From an uncultured Planctomycetaceae bacterium (GTDB lineage Bacteria > Planctomycetota > Planctomycetia > Planctomycetales > Planctomycetaceae), in the NCBI GenBank assembly GCA_903823545.1, contig CAIJTL010001085.1, forward strand, positions 1-6,546: a DNA stretch of 6,546 nt, written 5' to 3'. The notes under the pieces were generated by a model that saw nothing but the letters and a program-made list of their open reading frames with translations, did no database searches and was not told where the DNA came from. Made by a program: the position numbers and the translations under genes. Numbering within the stretch: the first letter of the stretch is position 1; every line of letters starts with the position of its first letter. Positions 1 to 5,361 of this stretch are shown in pieces.

Positions 1-7
1 CCCATTT

Positions 8-248
8 CTACGGGCTGGTGCAATAGCCGAAGAGGTTTTTGGCGACTCGTTCCAAGTCTCTGATGCTGCGGTCATGAGCATGCTTGGCCCAATTCGAGAG
101 GACGCGTTCGCGCGCCGGCCTGGTTCCACAACTGGCGCTATTCTCCCTTGAGAGAGAAGGGGATATCCCGCAGTTCGTCAGATCTCAACATGGCATTTGC
201 AACTTCTTCATCAATGTATGCCACCATTTGAATGGAATCACCTCGCAT
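8..248 (-). pseudogene. Possible frameshifted remnant of a small unknown protein
   Basis: Speculative. On the minus strand an ATG at 248 opens a 36-residue frame that includes YIDEEVANAMLRSDELRD and stops at 140-138. An overlapping frame, open from 184 to a TAG at 10-8, ends with a protein-like tail (RSIRDLERVAKNLFGYCTSP). The two frames overlap between 138 and 184, so one frameshift in that interval would join them into a protein of roughly 80 residues. I do not recognise a family. No good Shine-Dalgarno sequence precedes the ATG, and the antisense plus frame 2-151 is equally open. This could be a decayed gene, a real small gene plus a neighbour, or chance. Confidence 0.15.
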
Positions 249-348
249 TTCGTCCGTTCAAATTCTGCCTGTTACACCCGTAGCAATTTCTGCGGGGTAT
301 CTGCGGCTGAATCAATGCGGATTATTCCCGAATAGAGACGGGGAAAAC

Positions 349-352
349 GGAG
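349..352 (+). promoter_or_regulatory. Ribosome binding site of the zinc-ribbon kinase gene
   Basis: GGAG at 349-352 lies 5 bases before the ATG at 358, which is good Shine-Dalgarno spacing. The alternative in-frame ATG at 232 has no purine-rich motif before it. This site is the main reason for choosing 358 as the start. Confidence 0.6.
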
Positions 353-357
353 ATGGA

Positions 358-1875
358 ATGACAGCCACGAAGGTCGTGAATACCCAAGGATTAGTGGGAG
401 AGATCATTGGGGAGCAGCGCTACGATTTGCGAGAATTGCTGGGCGGTGGAAGCATGGGCTATGTCTACCGAGCATTCGATCGGCGGCTGGAAACGGATGT
501 CGTGGTCAAGATTCCTCGTCGGCACAAGCTGGAGAATCCAGACTCCATGCGACGTTTCAAACAGGAATCCAAATTTCTGGTGAAGCTGACCCATCCTCAC
601 ATCGTCAGCATTCTGGATGTTGGTGAGCATGACGGTGCGCCGTTTTTCGTGATGCCTTTTGTGAGCGGTGGCTGTTTGCGGTCACGGCAGAAAAATGAAC
701 AGGGAGTTCAAAAACCGTTGTCGCCCAATTCGCTTTGCGGATGGTTATTGGAAATCGCTAAAGCGTTGGACTTCGTGCACACACAAGATTGCGTTCACCG
801 CGACGTGAAGCCGGACAATATCTTGTTTGATAATCACGGCCATGCGTTTCTGAGCGACTTTGGGTTGTCGAAAATTGTCCGAACGGCGGAGTCTGACGAT
901 GACTCTAGCCAAACGGCTGCCGGAGCAATTGTGGGGACGCCCTTGTTCACCGCACCAGAATTGGTTTTGGGAAAGCCCTTTGATGGGCGAGCCGATCAGT
1001 ACTCGTTGGCATTGACCGTTTACGACACGCTGGCTGGAACAAACCCATTCTCTGGAGCGAGTTCTTCGGCCACGATGGTGAACCAAACCAGTTTGGTCCC
1101 GCCGCCGTTGATGGAGTGGAATCGAAGTGTGTCGCAAGGAGTCTGGCAGGCGGTGTCGAAAGGTTTGTCCAAGCAGCCCAAACAGCGATATGAATCGTGC
1201 GTTGCTTTCGCGGAAGCAGTCCTTTCTGCCGTGCGGGCCAACGGCTCATCCAGGTCGTCAGTAACAGATACCGGGGCACAATCTTCAGGACGACGCTCTT
1301 CCATATCAAACGCCACGACCGATACGTCGATCAGTTCGAGAAAGGATGATGCAGTGGTTCGCCGGTCGGCTGCTCAGACACGAACGACGGCCTCGCCAAC
1401 CAGTCCACCATCCGGTGTTGTGAAGGGCCAATACGTGGTGACAGCTAGGACGCCGATCATCAAGGCGAAATCGTCGTGTCCGCACTGCTCTAAGAGCCTT
1501 GTTTTGCAGCCGGCCTTCGCGGGCAAGAAGGCATCTTGCCAATCCTGTGGGGCGCGGTTACTGATCTCTTCTGACTTCAGCGAAATACGAAAACTTGAAC
1601 TGGTGGCACAGCGAGACGGTGTTGCGACATCCATGTCCAACAACAACTCGATGGTCAGCAACATCGCGACAGCCAGCCCCACCGGGGAATTCGACTTGGT
1701 TCTGGGGCAAGAGGTCTTTGGATGGAAACTCAACCGCCGTTGGGCACTCGGACTGGCAGGTCTACTCCTGCTTTTTCTGATTTTGATGACGATGTTCTTC
1801 ACCAATCGAGCGAACCGGCAAACCCTTGAGCAACTGCGGCAGCAGTACCGTCCCAGATCAATCGAAGGGCGATAA
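358..1875 (+). CDS. Transmembrane Ser/Thr protein kinase with a C-terminal zinc ribbon
   Basis: This is a Hanks-type Ser/Thr kinase of 505 residues that transfers ATP phosphate to Ser/Thr of target proteins. The kinase domain (about residues 22-290) looks active. It has a glycine loop LGGGSMGYVY (28-37), ATP-binding Lys51 in VVVK, alpha-C Glu70, catalytic loop VHRDVKPDN with Asp149, Lys151 and Asn154, DFG Asp167, APE at 199-201 and the F-helix Asp213. Thr176, Thr186, Thr194 and Thr198 in the activation segment could be autophosphorylation sites. A Ser/Thr-rich linker (about 294-352) leads to a four-cysteine zinc ribbon (Cys374, Cys377, Cys394, Cys397), a planctomycete-style CPxC...AGK...CxxCG motif. 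A hydrophobic helix (about 463-481) is followed by an Arg-rich tail of about 24 residues, presumably outside the membrane. ATG 358 is preferred to ATG 232, which would add 42 unlikely residues. Its substrate and signal are unknown. Confidence is high for the kinase and fair for the start. Confidence 0.95.
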   Translation: MTATKVVNTQGLVGEIIGEQRYDLRELLGGGSMGYVYRAFDRRLETDVVVKIPRRHKLENPDSMRRFKQESKFLVKLTHPHIVSILDVGEHDGAPFFVMPFVSGGCLRSRQKNEQGVQKPLSPNSLCGWLLEIAKALDFVHTQDCVHRDVKPDNILFDNHGHAFLSDFGLSKIVRTAESDDDSSQTAAGAIVGTPLFTAPELVLGKPFDGRADQYSLALTVYDTLAGTNPFSGASSSATMVNQTSLVPPPLMEWNRSVSQGVWQAVSKGLSKQPKQRYESCVAFAEAVLSAVRANGSSRSSVTDTGAQSSGRRSSISNATTDTSISSRKDDAVVRRSAAQTRTTASPTSPPSGVVKGQYVVTARTPIIKAKSSCPHCSKSLVLQPAFAGKKASCQSCGARLLISSDFSEIRKLELVAQRDGVATSMSNNNSMVSNIATASPTGEFDLVLGQEVFGWKLNRRWALGLAGLLLLFLILMTMFFTNRANRQTLEQLRQQYRPRSIEGR

Positions 1876-1906
1876 GAGCGTGATAACTTCCCGCTGTCTT
1901 GTTGGC

Positions 1907-1946
1907 GTGCAAGCGAGTGGTCATCACCGAAACCACTCGCTTGCGC
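1907..1946. terminator. Strong hairpin between convergent genes, probable bidirectional terminator
   Basis: A perfect 13-bp inverted repeat (GCAAGCGAGTGGT at 1909-1921, its complement at 1932-1944) encloses a 10-base loop. One G-U and one G-C pair extend the stem to 1907/1946. It begins 33 bases after the stop of the plus-strand kinase and ends 76 bases beyond the stop of the minus-strand kinase, so it sits where both transcripts should end. No T-run follows on either strand, so it is not a classical intrinsic terminator. It may instead work as a 3'-end stabiliser, a factor-assisted terminator or a collision block. Confidence 0.6.
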
Positions 1947-2020
1947 ATCGTGCTAACACTCGGATGCCATCGAGAAGTTATTGCGTTCCCGTTTCTACCT
2001 CAGCCGCTCGCTCACGATCG

Positions 2021-3844
2021 TCATATTTGTGTTCTGAGGGCAGCCTGCAAATGTCCCAAAGATTCATTCAGACGAGGCGGTCGGTGATCCGACCATTGCT
2101 TGATCTGCGCGATGACATCGTCGATCAAAGGTGGCAAAGTGTCGTTGGCGACGATGAACAGTCCGTGTCGTAGCGTACTCCACCGTTTTTCGAGTTCATG
2201 GTGATCGGTGGCCTTCGCTCGATTGAGCAATAAGTCTGACGCTTGCAAAGTCTGCTCACGAAGTAGTTTTTGCACCTGCTCTCGAATGTTGGGAGACCGT
2301 CTCGTGTTCTCCAGCCACGAACGGCGGCAGACATCTAAAAACACTCGGAGTTCTTCCGCGAACGGTTTTGATGTTGTTGAATGCGGCTCGCTGAGCAGGT
2401 TTGCCAGTCTCTTCAACGCTTCCTGAGTTGTCGGAGTTGCAGAGACGGCTAAGCGTTCGATTTGGTCCTGAAGCCGAACGCGAGTGGCGTCGGCTTTCGG
2501 AGAATGTTCCATGACCGAAAGCTGCTCGAAAATGGCGCACATTTCGGCGTACTCCGAGACCTGCAGCGTTAACAGAGCTGTTTCCGATTTGCTCAGGTGA
2601 CCGAGTTGTGAGAACAAGCTTTGGGTGAGTTCGAGTAGCCGAACGGCTTGACGTTCGGAAATCTGTGCGGCCTCGCGTTCGGCAATCAACTGGCGGTTAT
2701 ACATGATGCTGCTGGCTATGAGCGTCGCCACCGCCGCGATCAAGACCGACGCGACCGCCGCCAAAGAGCGATGCCTTTGGCGCCATTTCATCAACCGAGT
2801 CCAAGGCCCAATCGGTCGTGCGAGGATCGGTTCGTTGCGGAGGTAACGCCGAAGTTCATCGGAAAGTTCCTGAGCAGTCGCGTAACGTCGATCGGGGAGC
2901 TTCTCGAGACACTTCAGACAGATCGTTTCCAAATCATTGGGGATCTGTTGGTTGAGCCGTCGCGGAGGGACAGGATCAACCTGAATCACTTGGATCAACG
3001 TGTCCGCAGAATTCGAGGATTGAAAAGGGGGACGCCCCGTGATCAGGCAATACAACGTTGCCCCCAAGGAGTAAACGTCCGAAGGAGGACCAATCTTGTC
3101 GCGCTGTCCGGTGGCCTGTTCGGGGGGCATATAGCTGGCAGTTCCGATTGGCTCGCCAGAACAGGTTTGTTGATCATGACCTTCTTGAATGTATGCCAAT
3201 CCAAAATCGGTCACGTGAGGTTGGCCGTTGTAATCAACGATGATGTTGGCGGGCTTCAAGTCGCGATGGACGACGCCGCGCTCGTGCGCATATTGAACGG
3301 CATCGGCCACTCGCCGCATCAACGTGGCAGCTTCGACTGGCTCCAGTGGGCCAAGTGCGGCACGCCGTGAAAGGCTGATGCCGTCGATAAACTCCATCGC
3401 GAAGAAATGCTGGCCGTGGACTTGATCAACCTCGAAAATCTGAACAATCCCGGCATGACTCAACGAGGCCGCCGCTTGAGCCTCTGCGTAAAACCGATTG
3501 ATGTCCTCCTCGGACGCGACAAGTCCCGAAAGGATCATCTTGATTGCGACAATTCGTTTGAGGCTCAGTTGCCAAGCTTTGTAAACGATTCCCATTCCAC
3601 CGCGTGCGACCTCTTCAATCAGTTCGTAGTCTCCGAACTGGCGCAGCGAGGCAGGGAGCGTGGACCGCTCTGTCAACTCAAGAGCTGAAGAGTTGTCGGA
3701 TGTCGTTATCGGATTTTCGTCGCCAACTAATCGCAATCCGGATGAGACGAAATTACCGGTCGAGGGTCTCTTCTCCGCAACCGAAGCAACGGCGCGTTGG
3801 CGAGGCGGAAGCGTCGAATCATCATGGACAGTGGCTCGAGCCAT
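2021..3844 (-). CDS. PknB-like transmembrane Ser/Thr protein kinase
   Basis: This is a Hanks-type Ser/Thr kinase of 607 residues with an intact active site. The N-terminal extension (1-70) is rich in Ser/Thr. The kinase domain (about 73-340) has glycine loop VARGGMGIVYKA (79-90), Lys102 in VAIK, alpha-C Glu121, catalytic loop VVHRDLKPAN with Asp195, Lys197 and Asn200, DFG Asp213, a planctomycete-typical MPPEQ in the APE position (239-243) and F-helix Asp256. Thr227 and Thr235 are candidate activation-loop sites. A transmembrane helix (about 360-383) follows a basic stretch (WRQRHRS), which puts the kinase in the cytoplasm. The 220-residue C-terminal part (384-607) looks helical, lacks recognisable WD40, TPR or PASTA repeats, and would be the sensor region. 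ATG 3844 lies 5 bases after the stop of the upstream FHA-pseudokinase gene. TTG 3853 is also in frame and would overlap that stop, but the GAGG at 3858-3855 is too close to it. Co-transcription and translational coupling with the upstream gene are likely. Confidence 0.95.
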   Translation of the reverse strand: MARATVHDDSTLPPRQRAVASVAEKRPSTGNFVSSGLRLVGDENPITTSDNSSALELTERSTLPASLRQFGDYELIEEVARGGMGIVYKAWQLSLKRIVAIKMILSGLVASEEDINRFYAEAQAAASLSHAGIVQIFEVDQVHGQHFFAMEFIDGISLSRRAALGPLEPVEAATLMRRVADAVQYAHERGVVHRDLKPANIIVDYNGQPHVTDFGLAYIQEGHDQQTCSGEPIGTASYMPPEQATGQRDKIGPPSDVYSLGATLYCLITGRPPFQSSNSADTLIQVIQVDPVPPRRLNQQIPNDLETICLKCLEKLPDRRYATAQELSDELRRYLRNEPILARPIGPWTRLMKWRQRHRSLAAVASVLIAAVATLIASSIMYNRQLIAEREAAQISERQAVRLLELTQSLFSQLGHLSKSETALLTLQVSEYAEMCAIFEQLSVMEHSPKADATRVRLQDQIERLAVSATPTTQEALKRLANLLSEPHSTTSKPFAEELRVFLDVCRRSWLENTRRSPNIREQVQKLLREQTLQASDLLLNRAKATDHHELEKRWSTLRHGLFIVANDTLPPLIDDVIAQIKQWSDHRPPRLNESLGHLQAALRTQI

Positions 3845-3849
3845 CGCGA

Positions 3850-5100
3850 TCAAACCTCAAGTCCGTTGAAACGCGCCAGCCGCCGCAAGTCGCTCAGCAG
3901 TTCCGAAGGTGTCTGAAACCGCTCTTCGACATGCTTAGCAAGCAGCTTCAATACGATTCCTTGAAATTGATCATTGATTGCCAACTGCACGTTCTTGGGA
4001 GGTACCGGGGGAAGACGCTGAATTTGCTCCAGCAATTCAGCCATGTTTGTCGCAGTAAAAGGCGGCTTACCAGTCAACAGCGCATAAACCGTCGCTCCGA
4101 GGCTGTAGAGATCGGAGCGACAATCCAACACGTCGCTTCTAGCCCTTTCGGGAGCCATGAACGGGACGTCTCCCAGCAATTCTCCAGGACGAGTGATCTG
4201 TTCTCCGGACGTCCCCTCCAACGCCTTGGCCAACATCAGATCCCCCAACTTGGCTGTCCCATCTTTGCACAACAGGATGTTTTCCGGAGTGATATTGCGA
4301 TGCACGAACCCATGATCGAACGCGGTTTCTAACGCTTGGGCGATTTGGACGGTGATACGAAAGGCCGTCTGCCAGTCCAACATCCCGGCGGCTCCAGTCC
4401 GACGAATTACGCTCCGCAAATCCTCGCCGTCGACCCATTCCATCGCGTACCAGCAAATCGCGTCAGAATTTTTATTGTCCAGTTCACGGATTCCCGCGCT
4501 GAGTAGTTGAATGAGGTTCGGATGCTGAATCGGTTTGAGCAGCTTCATGGTACGGACAAAACGTTGCATCTCCGTACGATCGCGAGTGAGATCGGGCCAA
4601 AGCACCTTCAACGCCACGCACTGACCGGAATCAGCAACATGTGCCCGAAAAATCGTCCCAGTTTTTCCCTTCACCATGGCTTTTGCCACTTGGTAGCGGT
4701 GAATTGTATAGCCCAAGAGGTGGCTCAAATCACGTTTCTCGGGGACGGTCGATGGGACTATTCCCGCGAGCGGACGCTTCGGAGGGATTGTCCTTTCGTC
4801 TCCTGAGTTGACTAGGGCCAATCGTAATTCAGTATCCCCAACGCGAATGATGTCACCCACTCGCAGAATTCGCTCTGTAATCGCCTGGCCGTTTACAAAG
4901 GTGCCGCTGGCGCTTTGGTTGTCTTTGAGGACAATGGCCTTCGCCTCGTTACTCAGTTTGCAATGCAAGCGTGAGACACTCGGATCACAGAGTTGCGTAT
5001 CGGTTTCCTGTCCGCGACCGATCAAGTGCTGCTTGCCAGTGGGTATCACGAACGACCGCCCCTGATCCGGGCCGACGGTGACATTCAACAGCACGTCCAT
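3850..5100 (-). CDS. FHA domain fused to a predicted Ser/Thr pseudokinase
   Basis: This 416-residue soluble protein has an N-terminal FHA phospho-Thr-binding domain (about 1-96). Its key residues are intact: Gly28-Arg29, Ser43 and His46 in the SxxH motif, and Asn70-Gly71. A linker leads to a kinase fold (about 130-412) that ends in an APE motif (316-318), F-helix Asp330 and the usual SLGATVYALLTGKPPF. The fold has lost catalytic residues. The HRD loop reads VHRNITPEN, with Asn269 for the catalytic Asp and Thr271 for the Lys. DFG reads DLM (287-289), the alpha-C Glu is Thr184, and the first glycine of the loop is Val143. Lys165, Asn274 and Asp287 remain, so nucleotide binding is still possible. 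I infer that it is not a kinase but an adaptor or allosteric partner, probably for the kinase encoded immediately downstream. There is no signal peptide or membrane helix. ATG 5100 is the only start, because an in-frame TGA lies 15 bases upstream. Its ribosome binding site is weak. It was probably annotated as a kinase by homology, which the catalytic residues contradict. Confidence 0.93.
   Translation of the reverse strand: MDVLLNVTVGPDQGRSFVIPTGKQHLIGRGQETDTQLCDPSVSRLHCKLSNEAKAIVLKDNQSASGTFVNGQAITERILRVGDIIRVGDTELRLALVNSGDERTIPPKRPLAGIVPSTVPEKRDLSHLLGYTIHRYQVAKAMVKGKTGTIFRAHVADSGQCVALKVLWPDLTRDRTEMQRFVRTMKLLKPIQHPNLIQLLSAGIRELDNKNSDAICWYAMEWVDGEDLRSVIRRTGAAGMLDWQTAFRITVQIAQALETAFDHGFVHRNITPENILLCKDGTAKLGDLMLAKALEGTSGEQITRPGELLGDVPFMAPERARSDVLDCRSDLYSLGATVYALLTGKPPFTATNMAELLEQIQRLPPVPPKNVQLAINDQFQGIVLKLLAKHVEERFQTPSELLSDLRRLARFNGLEV
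3855..3858 (-). promoter_or_regulatory. Ribosome binding site of the PknB-like kinase, inside the upstream gene
   Basis: GAGG read on the minus strand (3858 to 3855) lies within the last codons of the FHA-pseudokinase gene. It is 10 bases before ATG 3844 but only 1 base before the alternative TTG 3853, which favours the ATG. Its position suggests that ribosomes finishing the upstream gene re-initiate on the kinase. Confidence 0.45.
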
Positions 5101-5361
5101 AGAGCACTTCGATCAATGAGGGGGTGAATGTGATGTTGGCAACATGACCGACAAAAGGGGGTCGAAATGTAGCCAAGCTCGCAAATCGTGGAATACGGAA
5201 GGAGTCATACTCATCGAGAATTCATGAATCGCGGCTTCTCAGCCCACAGATATCTTCCGTGAATGTGAAGTTCCTGCGAATCTCGCGCAACAGTTCCTTC
5301 CAGGATGGTTCCAAGACGATAGTCTGCTGAGGACTCAATCTTTAAGAGTTGGAGGAATCCC
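5101..5361. promoter_or_regulatory. Divergent intergenic region with presumed promoters for both sides
   Basis: These 261 bases separate the leftward FHA-pseudokinase/kinase pair from the rightward double-FHA gene, so they must hold promoters in both directions if the genes are transcribed from here. I see no convincing -35/-10 pair with standard spacing. A perfect 10-base palindrome, ATTCATGAAT, lies at 5220-5229 near the middle and could be an operator half-site arrangement. It is short enough to occur by chance. The open frames here (for example minus 5176-4985) are shadows without coding character. Confidence 0.4.
5351..5355 (+). promoter_or_regulatory. Ribosome binding site of the double-FHA gene
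   Basis: GGAGG at 5351-5355 is followed after 6 bases by GTG at 5362. This is the best Shine-Dalgarno sequence in the window. It fixes a GTG start for a gene that has no ATG near its 5' end. Confidence 0.75.

Larger units (their letters stand above)
1..357. other. Left-edge region without a convincing intact gene; leader of the first kinase gene
   Basis: I see no intact gene here. The first 150 bases are open in two mutually antisense, codon-aligned frames: 2-151 on plus, ending TGA, and 8-184 on minus, ending TAG at 10-8. Either could be the tail of a gene, and I cannot decide from composition because purine-first and GC-by-position patterns are similar in both. A 36-codon minus-strand frame (138-248) begins with ATG and looks protein-like but has no strong ribosome binding site. 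Positions 250-357 appear to be the untranslated leader of the kinase gene that starts at 358. I could not find a convincing -35/-10 promoter pair with proper spacing. Confidence 0.5.

Noticed and set aside
84..335. 83-codon open frame on the plus strand
   Set aside because: It has no ribosome binding site, no protein-like character, and overlaps the kinase leader.
232..357. Upstream ATG giving a 547-residue version of the first kinase
   Set aside because: No ribosome binding site precedes ATG 232, the extra 42 residues match no part of a kinase, and GGAG sits at ideal distance before ATG 358.
2648..3370. 240-codon open frame on the plus strand
   Set aside because: It lies wholly antisense to the kinase catalytic domain, whose motifs are all intact. 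Its product is Arg-rich and without domain character.
3845..3853. TTG start for the PknB-like kinase overlapping the upstream stop
   Set aside because: The GAGG motif is only 1 base before the TTG but 10 bases before ATG 3844, and only three residues would be gained. It remains possible.
3604..4332. 242-codon open frame on the plus strand
   Set aside because: It is antisense to both minus-strand genes and crosses their junction, with no ribosome binding site or recognisable domain. It is a shadow of codon bias.
3850..5100. Calling this protein an active Ser/Thr kinase
   Set aside because: The catalytic Asp is Asn, the DFG Phe and Gly are gone, and the alpha-C Glu is missing. I checked the Asn269, DLM and Thr184 codons directly on the minus strand.
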